A stretch of 64,000 nucleotides of DNA from Carnegiea gigantea (Eukaryota; Streptophyta; Magnoliopsida; Caryophyllales; Cactaceae): contig JAKOGI010001191.1 in assembly GCA_029747015.1 (NCBI GenBank), forward strand, positions 161,501 to 225,500. Reading direction: 5' to 3'. Positions 54,784 through 64,000 of this stretch are shown here, piece after piece (the first letter of the stretch is position 1; each line of letters starts with the position of its first letter). A program made the position numbers and the translations under genes. The notes under the pieces are model-generated. The model saw nothing but the letters and a program-made list of their open reading frames with translations. It searched no databases and had not been told where the DNA came from.

Positions 54784-57700
54784 TACATTATAAAATTCGT
54801 ATTTTTATTAACTTTACGAGTTAAATTATTATCGATATGCTTACGTGAACGATAATTTTATTAAAAAGAATGTTTTCGTCGCTATTAATATTATTATTAT
54901 TATTAGTTTCAAAAATTTTCGATGATGTTTAGTGTGCGTTAATATAGATTATTAACGAGTACTAAATCGAGTAAGGAACTCGAGTGCGACTAGCTGGTCA
55001 ATCCTCGAATTAGTTTCGAGGTGTAATAAATCGAACCTTGACGTATTTGGAAACGAATAATCGATGAAGTGTCGCGTCATCGATTTGGATTTAGAATAAG
55101 ACGTTCAGGATTGGACTAGCTATTTAGTTGATAAGCTACCTTGAATCAAAAAAATAAATAAATAAATAAATATCAAAAAAGGGGCCAAGCCCCTCTCTTT
55201 CTCAGCAAAAACGCACGCGAAGGGGGAGGGGGTTTTCACGACCAGCCCTCGCGACCCCTCCTCGACAACCGGCCACGGTAGAGAGAGAGGGAGAGAGAGG
55301 GGGCTGTCGGCGACTGTCCTAGCACCGCAGCCACTGCAATCACAGAGAGAGAGAGAGAGAGAGCTATTGAGCGGTCAAGAGGGTATGAGATGGGAAAGAG
55401 AATTGGAGGCGGCAAGGCAAACCAGACGACGGCGTAGCGGCGGCGTGGCACCGGCAACTACTCTGTCTACATCGTAGCCACCATGAAACAGAGAGAGACC
55501 GAAACAGAGGGCTGCAAGGTTGGGTTTTGAAACCCTAGCCATCACAAATTCGAGTTAGTGAGTGAAGTTCTGGTCAATTTGGGGTCTGATTTGCGTGGAT
55601 CTGGAGCGTGGTTACAGCAAGGGTCGAGTTTTTGGTTTTAAGCAACCAAATCAGTTCTGAAAATCCCTAAATCGAGTCCTCTAGTTTGGAGTCCAGGTGA
55701 TTGTTTCTCACCTGCTAAGTATTAGTAGTTTCAAAATTGTTTTAACCTTTAAGTTGCGTTGCATGTGAGTTTAGGATTAGTCAGATCGATTGGGGTTATG
55801 CATGTTCTGTTTCAGCTGAACTTAGTTTAAATTAATGCATGCTAAGTTTAGTTAGTTATGCCTGTGACTTCGAAACAACCTAATGATGCCTTGAATCGAT
55901 ATATGTTAGTTTAGTTAACTAACACTTGAAAATAGCTTCGAATTGAAATATGAATGTTTAGAATCGATATATGTACACTTAGTTAATTCATGGTTATTTA
56001 ATAGCTTCGAAACAAAATATGAATGCTTAGAATCGATACATGTACACTTAGTCAATTCATACTCATTTAATATCTTTGAATTGAAATGTGAATGTTTAGA
56101 ATCGACACATGTACACTTAGTTAATTCATGCTCGATTAATAGATTCGAAATGAAATGAGAATACTTAGAATCGATACTCGTGTGATTAGTTAGCGTATAC
56201 CTGAACAGTGACTTCAAAATAATAAATGAACACCTCGAATCGATGTCTGCCTATTTAGTTAAATCACACTCGTAGCCTTGAAAATAATTTATGAATGCTG
56301 AAATGAGCATTTTTACCCCTTGATTGTAATACATGAATGTAATTGAGTTTCATGCCTTGTAAGTTTAATTCAGCTTGCTTAGCATTCGTTTCAAGTTAAT
56401 GCGATATGGATTTATAATTATGTATATATGGTTATAACAGTTGGCTGTAGGGCAATGCTAAATCATATCGGCTTGCTCGGTAAGTTATGCATCGGTAAGT
56501 TTACATATCACTTTTCAGTATGACCTAGGGGTTAGAATGCTAGATTCCAAAATTGAGACCGAGATGGTAGTTGGATAGTTTGAGGCAGAACTATAAGTGG
56601 TTCAAGGTTTCCTGTGGTCGGTTGTTATGTGAGGAGGGAGCCTGGGTTGTGATTTACCGCAATCGTGTGAATTGCGAGGTCATGTGTGGCTTATTCTGCT
56701 AAGTGGGATTATAAAGTGTTATGAATATGCCACGTGTGAAACTCTTCCCTCTTAAAATTGTTAAATGATGCTATGTGAATGATTTGTGAACTTAGTAATC
56801 TTTAAAAGGGCACCTGAAGGAGTTTTATTACGAAATTTAGTTTGAGTTATATGCTAGCTAAGTACTTTAAGTTTCGAATGAGTTTTGAATTACGAGCTAG
56901 CAAATTCATTACGATTTAAAAAGGGTTTCCAAGTTGAAAATGAAAGAACCATAACCAATGGTACGGTTATGGGCTATTTTGCTAGATAAGCATATATATG
57001 AATAAGCCTAAGTACGTATATATGTAAGTAATTATGTCTATATTTATGTGTACGTTAAGGAGCTACTCTAGAAACTTTAAGCTTAAATCTGAGAGCCAGG
57101 GATAGTGGCTTAGTATCCCGCCTGGCATAACATAAGTTATGTTAAGATGACTCAAGGATGGTGGTTTGAATCCCGCCTGAAGTCTCAGTATGTAAGTTAT
57201 ATACCTCAGCATAGTATGATGTCTGTCCGGATAGGCATATGTTGCCGCTCGAGTTTGGCCGGTTCGGGATGGCAATAACAAAGTACCTCTAAGAGTTCAG
57301 TCTCCTCACTTATGTGATCAAATCGTTATGTATGTTTCTTTTAATAAATGATGATCTTATGCCAAGGGTATTTTCCTAATGAATAAGAAAAGCAGTTGGC
57401 GTTTTGTCTTTTTAAGTATTTTAGAAAGAAAGTTTTTAAGGGTTATTATAGAACCAATACAAAAGAGATTCTTTTAAAGAATAAGAGCCTCAAAGAGGCT
57501 AAGATAAGAGCTTTATGAGCCTAAAGATTGCTAAGAAAAGAGTTTTTATGAGCCCTAAGAGGCTAAGTAAAGTGGTTTCAACAAAAGAAAGGAAAATTTT
57601 TATGAATGCCTGATAGAAAAGGTTTCTAAGCACAGTTGGATGCGAATTCAAGTAATATGTGGCCATACTCTTATAATACATCGAGCATCTGAGATTGAAT

Positions 57701-58674
57701 GTGCATGTTCTGTGAAAAAAAGCTCCCTGCATAATCTCTACTTCCTGTGTTTAAGCATCTCGTGTAAATGCATTGGGTAGGCAAGGCATAATTCACATGT
57801 ATATCACGTAACCTATGAAAGAAAGTTATGTGCTTAGCCTCATTGCCTGCTTATGTGTTTGACTGCTTGTTAGCAAAGGAACCTAGTCATTCAAGGGCGT
57901 AGAAATGTGTTTGAGTGGTTAAAATGAAGTTTATGGTTAGTGATCCTTCCATAAGGGTTTTATAAATGCCTAATATGATAGTAAAGTATGAATATGTGGT
58001 ATGTGACTATTATGAATATTATTGTTTACAACGGTTTTGGTTTTAAGGGGATCGGGGAACACTCACTGAGCGTGTAGTTGCTCATCCCATTACTCTTTCC
58101 CCTTTTTCCCCGGGTTCGAATCATGACAAGTAGGAGCCAAGTCACTTATACCAAGATGGATTCTATTCTTGCTTGCAAGGTCGTGTGTGTCCATTTGAAG
58201 GGGTCTTACGTGTTTAATGAAGTCAGGTAAAGTATTCCTAGAATTGTAAACGTTTGTAAACAAGTATTCTAGTTCATGTAGTGTATTCGGTTTAGGAGTC
58301 GCTCTGTACGGCCATGCGTGCCAATCATCTTATTAGTCAGTTGTCTTTTTAGTTGAAATCAGTTATAATTTGGGATGTAAACCCCAGTACTACGGTTGTG
58401 TGAACCGTTGAGTTGTATCTTTCACTTTTCCTGTATTAATGAACTATTTTGTTTGATGTACTCTGAGCGAGTTGCTCGTTGAGTTATGAACTCCGGCGTG
58501 TAGCCCTTGAGCTTATTTTAAAATGTTGTACGCTTCCGTTGATTGCAGGGATTTATTGTAAGGCTTTTAGCCTGAAAACGTTCAGTTTTTAGGGAAAACT
58601 CCGTCTGTTTTGCCCCAGAAATTTAAGTAGAAAGTTAACGTAACGCTCCTGGCCCTAGGGCTGGGGGTGTTACA
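54784..58674 (+). mobile_element. Tekay-like chromovirus solo LTR, ~3.9 kb
   Basis: It ends GGGGGTGTTACA, the same terminus as the chromovirus LTR at 21391, and has the CACTCACTGAGCGTGTAG block near 58060. It interrupts the Tat pol frame between protease and RT (EEPQELK on one side, EGKTARLTYNKEG on the other). No gag or pol lies inside, so it is a solo LTR. The 5' end is degenerate (TACATTATAAAATTCG). TACAT occurs at both edges, so the exact target duplication is ambiguous. Simple repeats occur at 54884-54906 (TTA) and 55149-55172 (AAAT), and GA runs at 55260-55360. Confidence 0.75.
55890..56250. repeat. 69-bp tandem repeat inside solo LTR
   Basis: About five units with the core GAATCGATATATGTACACTT, then AGTTAATTCATG and a TAGCTTCGAA..AAATATGAAT tail. 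The period is about 69 bases, a multiple of three, so both strands show long periodic frames (for example 55915-56217 minus with a 23-residue repeat). These are by-products of the repeat. Confidence 0.85.
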
Positions 58675-59967
58675 TTTAAGCTCTTGAGGCTCTTCATGGT
58701 TTCGAAATTGATTAATGTTGTATCTTCAATTATAGAAATTCAATTTTCATAGACTTCCACTGCTTTATTTAGATCTTTTGGAGTTATATCTTCATTTTCA
58801 TTATAATATCCAAAGCATTTAGAAAGAGAGGGATGAGACGAGTTGTAAGCAAAAGAGTTCATCTTATTAAAATCCGAAACAAGTGCATCTAATGTAAAAT
58901 TTGAGGAAACAGAAATTGAAGATTGACTCTTAGACTCTCCTAAACTACCCCTATAACTGTAGTGAACAATTTTCCTTCTTCCTTGGCTATACAGGTCATT
59001 TGCTTGTAGCCTTCAATACTAGCTTTGGTAATGAAGTTTGTAAGGTTAAAACAGCTATTGGACATGGCAAGGGACAGAACAGCACTAGGGTTTTCTTGCT
59101 TCCAGTAATCTTTCCTAAATAGGATCGTAAATATGCTGCTTTTAGCCAGGTGCATCTAATCATGGGTGGATTGATCATTTCTTGTTGTCTTCTTTCTCTA
59201 GCAGCTGGCAGTCACTAAACACTTCTAACCCATGCACCAATATTCCCCTTTCTCCTATGTAGCGAGGCTTGGGGAAGCTATAGAAAGGAAAATTATCTCC
59301 CTCATGAAGAAACTGTCCATTAAGAATGAGGGGAAAAGGCTTTATAGTGTACTATTTTTGATTCCCCTGACTAGCAGTAGCTTTTCAGGCTTGGGCTTCT
59401 CACCTAGCTTTAGCCGCTTCTTCAGAAGTGGATAATACCCTAACTTAAATTTGTAATCCTCTTTTTGAGTCAAGGGAATGGAAGTCCATGCTTGTGCTTT
59501 TTGTTCCACAGTCATTCCTGGGAATTATCCCTAGTTTTTAAGGATAACACTCACATTCAAGTTCAAATAGGAATCAAAGTCTTTATAAGTCGATGGTATT
59601 GAGAATTGATCTCCCTTAACTCTAAGTCTTTTAGCAGTTCTCCAAGGGTAAATGTTCACGACTAACCCATTACCGACCAGGGCGAGGGGTATATACTTCT
59701 AGAGCCATATCACGGTGAGATACAGGGCATTGTTGTGCGTTAAACCCCCTGGTGGGAGATCTTTGTTGCTAAATGTTATAGTGCCTTTATCAGACATGAT
59801 TGAAGCCATCATTTCTTTAGGTATAGCTTCAGAGGACAAGTCAATCTAATTTAGTTTATCTACTAGGAGTTGTCAGTGGTTTTAAGAAGCTGCTATGAGT
59901 TGCTAAATAATTGCTTAAGCTTTAAGTTTCTTTAATTGCTTGAGCATCAGATCTGGCTCTTGAACTA
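58675..59967 (-). pseudogene. Tat B protease region
   Basis: The minus strand gives HNALYLTVIWL and ALVGNGLVVNIYPWRTAKRL (about 59750-59640). This is the Tat retropepsin site (usual form VLIDNGSALNVCP) with the catalytic Asp replaced by Gly and Ser by Leu. FSIPSTYKDFDSYLNLNVSV follows, then a PGM...QAWTSIPLTQKEDYKF block and, beyond a frame change, LKLGEKPKPEKLLL. The region ends with EEPQELK at 58678, beside the solo LTR. The lost catalytic Asp and many stops mean no activity. Confidence 0.75.
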
Positions 59968-61430
59968 TCATCCCCTTTTCCTTTTTCGGGGACTACTGTA
60001 GGCCCTCTTTGGCTTGGTGCCATCCAGCCTTTGTGAGATGTTGGACTCTTCCTTGGTCCTCTTCTTCCCAAGAGTCTTCTTCTTCATTCTCGCCCCAGAA
60101 ATCATCATCGCTTGCCTCGCATGCAAATAACCTCCCTGGGTTTCATATACTTTGTCTTCATCACTTTTCCATAAGTTGTGGACCTCTAGGTGCTGTATAA
60201 GAGTACTTACCCTTGGCTTTGGGCCATGAGGGCTTTGTATGAGCATAGAAGGCTTCTATTTCTCTTCTTGGTTATCGATAACGAATATGCTTTTATCATC
60301 TCCTAAGAGTTTTCTGTCATTGTTGGGCTTTTGGGAAGCTTTAGGCAAGGGGAGTTATCCTAACTTGAACATTCTTTCCAACCTATTCTTAAAGATCCAA
60401 CAATTTTCAGTGTCAGTGCCCTCAAGATTGATGGTACTTACAGTACTTGATTAGATCGAAAGACTTGGACTACCTAAGAGCCTTAGTTTCTAGCTTAACC
60501 GCATGGAGGTCGATTTTTTGTTTGGCCAAAAGTCACTCTAATGCCTGAGTGTAGGTGGTCCCAATGGGGGCATACTTAGTAAAATGATTCACCGCATGCA
60601 CTTCCTTAGAGCTGCTAGTGTTTTTATACTTGTTTTAATAGTTGCCTTTCTAGTTACTACCAGTGTTGGCATGTGCTTCCTTGGATGACTCTTCCTCTAC
60701 GAGCATGCCTACATTCCTTAGTGTGGTGAAATTTTCAAAAGGTTTGAATCATAGGTGCTGCCGATATATGGGTTGGAGGTTCCTAATAAGCAATCTCACT
60801 TTATTAGCTTTTGAAGTCGATACACCATGTGAGCGGCCTTCACCCTACATCTATCTGGGTATTCAAAGAACCCTTCTTTTCCTTCTTACTTAAGTAGCTC
60901 TAGGTTCCTGAGTTTGCTTGGGGGGTTAGTATTGTATGAACACTGACGTAGGAATTTCCTACAAAGGTCATCCCAATTCATGACCTCGGGGGGTCCATGG
61001 CATTATACCACCTCATTACATCCTTGTCGAAGGTCCAAGGAAGTATAAGGTGGAATATGTCCTTATCAATTACTTTTAGTGTCATTGCGATAACAAAGTT
61101 TCCCACATGATGAGGATTTTCAGTCCTGTGAAACTTGATGCCAGGCATAGTGAACTTTCGGAATAACTCCCCTTTTAGGATTGTAGTGAATCCTATATAG
61201 TCATTAAAGTAATTGTAGAACAGAACACGGAAGGGACTCCTTAAGCAATTTTTCTATGCTATCTATAAGCGGATCGATTTGAGAAGTGCTCACTATTCTC
61301 TACGTGGGATATTGGTGAGGTTTTGGTGCATAATAGCCATGATTTCCATCTTCTTCTCACTCTCGTTCATTTTTGTTTGCATCTTTTCAATCATCTTCAT
61401 AAGCTATGCATTGTTCCCAGCCATTACAAT
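59968..61430 (-). pseudogene. Tat B gag
   Basis: Starting near 61430 (MAGNNA, then KMIEKMQTKMNESEKKMEIM, likely coiled coil), the frame continues with IPGIKFHRTENPHHVGNFVI written MPGIKFHRTENPHHVGNFVI, MTLKVIDKDIFHLILPWTFD, RWYNAMDPPEVMNWDDLCRK and FLRQCSYNTNPPSKLRNLEL (61160-60890). This is the Tat gag core. A lysine-rich C-terminal part (60246-59968, KKKTLGKKRTKEES and PRKRKRG) ends it. Several stops are present. No CCHC knuckle is seen. Confidence 0.82.
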
Positions 61431-62681
61431 CGATGATGGAATGGACTTTAACTAGGATCTTGACCCTAACTTTGACTTGGTAGGTGGATTTTCCTCTTAT
61501 TGCCCCTTAGAGAGAAGTCCTCCAACTGATGGACTCCGCTCGTATACTTTCTTAGTTTTCTCTATCCTAATCTATAATGGAAAGTGCTCAGGACTAGCTC
61601 ATCAAAGGGAACTAAAGACTCAAAACATGCTGACTTATGGACTAAAAATGCTAATGTCAAGAGCCTAATATGCTGACCCAAACTGACGCTGCCTAAACAG
61701 GATTTAGCTGTAGGATGTCGACTTGGTTCCTTACTGAGCCCGAGACTAACATTTTGATTCCCTAAGTCCAGACTTTAATCTAATGTAGTAAGCTTCAAGG
61801 ATGTCAGCCGAATTCCTAATTAAGCACCCGAAATGATCATCCTGATTTTTGCCCTTTTCTCCTAATTTTGGACCCAATCAAATGCAGGTAGAATCTCGTA
61901 GCGTACCAGTTGGTTTTTTAATTGCCCTAGAAAACTGACTCTTACCCCGTCTCCTAGATCCAGACTGAAGACAATCCCAGCCAGATTTTCCTAAAGCAAT
62001 CTTGGACTTCTACTAACATGCGGACTCCTTTTATTTTTTTCATTTTTTGAATACCCAGTCGGGCTCAGTCATGCTCAACTGAATCTTCTTTTAGGACCTT
62101 TTATTCCCTTAGCTAAGGCTAGAACCAAATCAGGCCCGAGGTCAAGAGCCCCTAGAGCTTAATTGACTTCGAAGCTGCTTTGATTCATAACCCCAGTAGC
62201 TAAGTTTGACCTTTCCTACCTTGGTTTCTCCTAAAACTTAGAGCATCAATGCGTAGTCCCTCGGGTTAATGAACCTGAATCATTAGAAAACACATCTAAG
62301 CATACACATAAGTTCTAACCTAAGCAAGAGTTCTAAGTTACAACTATTTCAAGTCAGGTTTAGAATAGTCCTATCGTGACCTAAATGCTTCGTACGTCAT
62401 CTATGGGCTACATGGCAAGATTGAAACATTTTGGTTACTTCACTGAGTCACACGGACTGGAAAATATGCTGCGAGTGGGTGGATCAATGTATGCTCAGTA
62501 GAGCCTAACAGACCCATTGAGTTAACCAATTTATCTCCTAAGGGGTAATAACAAGATTTAATCCTGGAGGAGCTATTAAGCCTATTAGGGTAGCAGCTTT
62601 CAATGCAAGAATGCCTAATGCAAGTATAATTAAAATGATTTCCCAAATTGAATTTCACATCTCACCCACTTATAAGAAAAA
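61431..62681 (-). other. Tat B 5' leader between PBS and gag
   Basis: No domain is recognised. The minus strand has only short frames (for example 62440-62658). Degenerate palindrome halves occur (about 61720 and 62058). Long leaders between primer site and gag are common in Tat elements. Confidence 0.5.
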
Positions 62682-62701
62682 CATCACTAGTAGAGACGCC
62701 A
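62682..62701 (-). promoter_or_regulatory. Primer binding site, Tat copy B
   Basis: Minus-strand TGGCGTCTCTACTAGTGATG resembles the TGGCGACTCTRCTGGGGA primer site found after many plant Tat LTRs. It marks the end of the 5' LTR at about 62702. Confidence 0.7.
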
Positions 62702-64000
62702 CTTTAAGGACTAATGATCCCACGGAGCCTATCTAGATTGGCCCCCACGAATGGTCGAACTTTCTTGGCTGGGTATTTATAATTTATTTTTTTAACTGGT
62801 TCTTAGTATTTTTTTCAAAGTCAGAATCTAGCAAATCAGGAAACTAGCCCATAATTACTATCTATGAACCCGACGGGGTCCTAAGCTAGTGTTGGGCCCA
62901 AATCATGATACACACAGCAAAACTATCTCGGATCTAGAATCAATCTACTAGAAAATAAAAATGAAAATAAAAGCAAAATATGAAAGCAATGAAAATTAAT
63001 TAATAGCATCACGAGTGAGTTTTAGAAAAAAAAACTTACAAACCAAGACAACTTTTCGAAGTGAACAATATACCAATAAGGATAACCAAAGGGAGCCGAA
63101 AAGGACAACTAATTTCACTTCAAAAAGATTTTCAAAGGCCCCCAAGTAATCCCTAGTGTGACGACATTCTAGATTTCTTAGTTTCATACTTAACATCCAG
63201 ATTTAGGGGTGATGGTACAATGACACGATGGGATGAATCACATTACTGTCCAACATAAGAAATCAAATCTTAATTATGCTATCACACAATCATACAACAG
63301 ATTAAAATGAATCGCATTAGATACTGTATAAAAACACAATTTTTAGTCTAACAAAAGCCAAAATAAAGTAAGCAATTACACCTAGCGGGAAACTACTTGA
63401 AGATTATATCTTTGGTAATTTGAAATCGAGAATCACAAAAGATAAATGAAGTAAGAGGATAGAAGGAGGATGGAAATTGCGCCCTCATGATAACTCACTT
63501 GATTTACCTCAAAACCCAACAAAGTAACACCTTTTAATGATCAATTTGATCTCTCCTTCATAAAGCTCTGAGTATGCCCCTTAAGATTTTGTCTCTCTAA
63601 TTTCTGAAATTATTCTACCATAAATCTCTCGCTATTTCCTGATTCCCACACAGTGCAAGTTTGTGGTATCTAGTTGGGGCCAATTTTTCGATGCCTAATT
63701 TATGCCAATTTTTTTATGATCCTAACACCTGGGGCAACCCCTTTTTATAGTGGTTGAGGAGACATTCCAAATCAGTTTAGAGAAAGGAGACTTATTCTTA
63801 GTCCCATTAAGCTTAATCTAAATGGGCACACTAATTCGACTAGAAATCTAACTGTTTAAATGCAGTAAACTAATTAGATTCACACTGGGACTAATGAATC
63901 CCATTTAGGTAGACTAGTGCTTGGAGCGTAAGAAAATTAAGGGACCTGCTTGGGTTCCTTATTCAGTGAAATGGTCGGTTCCTGGCTTGGATCACACCAG
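62702..64000 (-). mobile_element. 5' LTR of Tat copy B, cut by window edge
   Basis: It is co-linear with the 3' LTR (37993-38711 plus 40019-40578) and with the LTR of copy A in reverse. It preserves the empty site of the solo LTR insertion at about 63480. Palindrome copy TGAACCCGACGGGGTCC lies at 62865-62881, with further degenerate halves at 63942-63980. Confidence 0.8.

Larger units (their letters stand above)
37993..64000 (-). mobile_element. Tat-lineage Ty3/gypsy retrotransposon, copy B, near complete, with nested insertions
   Basis: On the minus strand: 5' LTR (window edge to 62702), PBS, gag, PR, RT, RNase H, second RNase H, INT, antisense genes, minisatellites, polypurine tract (40595-40579) and 3' LTR (40578 to about 37993). 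The second RNase H and antisense ORFs are Tat traits. Insertions at 38712-40018, 46310-47240, 47596-52049 and 54784-58674 account for about 10.4 kb, leaving an element of about 15.6 kb. By comparison of the LTRs, only about 80-100 bases of the 5' LTR lie outside the window. Confidence 0.82.

Noticed and set aside
55915..56217. 100-codon minus ORF with 23-residue repeat
   Set aside because: Caused by a 69-base tandem repeat in a solo LTR.
1..64000. tRNA, rRNA, riboswitch or host exon
   Set aside because: None could be recognised by reading; a tRNAscan or Infernal run would be needed to exclude short RNA genes.

Overview
The window is intergenic plant DNA made almost entirely of old, nested retrotransposons. 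Evidence for an angiosperm (probably a eudicot) is the set of lineages present: Ty3/gypsy Tat, Athila and Tekay-like chromovirus elements, a plant L1-type LINE, plant mobile domain (PMD) genes and a hAT-type MITE. No host gene, tRNA, rRNA or CRISPR array is seen. Nearly every reading frame is broken by stops and frameshifts; the longest clean frame is 288 codons. Element boundaries were read by eye, by matching terminal motifs, primer sites, polypurine tracts, target duplications and protein motifs.

Layout. (1) 1-3950, minus: a LINE (ORF1 with a DUF4283-like region, ORF2 with endonuclease and RT) whose 5' end cuts into (2) a plus-strand Tat element, copy A (3955 to about 12650): integrase C-terminus, two antisense extra genes (a DUF7745-like gene and a PMD gene), two minisatellites, polypurine tract and 3' LTR. 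(3) 12690-18598, minus: Athila remnant C with integrase, RNase H, RT, protease and part of gag. (4) 18599-23950, minus: 5' part of a chromovirus (LTR, tRNA-iMet primer site, gag with zinc knuckle, protease), which entered the gag of (5) a minus-strand Athila D complex at 23951-33338 with order LTR - gag-protease - (polymerase lost) - env-position ORF - LTR - primer site - gag start, i.e. a partial tandem. (6) 33339 to about 37990, plus: gag-bearing Athila-like element P. (7) 37993 to beyond 64000, minus: an almost complete Tat element, copy B, with both LTRs.

Copy B holds four further insertions: a solo Athila LTR inside its 3' LTR (38712-40018), an Athila LTR fragment (46310-47240), a gag-only TR-GAG element (47596-52049) that carries a hAT MITE, and a Tekay-like solo LTR (54784-58674) between protease and RT. 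Removing them leaves LTR - gag - PR - RT - RNase H - second RNase H - INT - antisense genes - minisatellites - LTR.

The most notable pattern is that Tat copies A and B, inverted and strongly diverged, share the same antisense two-gene cassette downstream of integrase (PMD protein, then DUF7745-like protein, with matching start codons and introns), the same minisatellite blocks, and a dispersed imperfect palindrome close to GGAACCCGACCGGGTTCC found in LTRs, 3' spacers and an intron. Extra ORFs in Tat elements are known; this paired, intron-bearing antisense cassette with the recurring palindrome is the best candidate here for something under-described.
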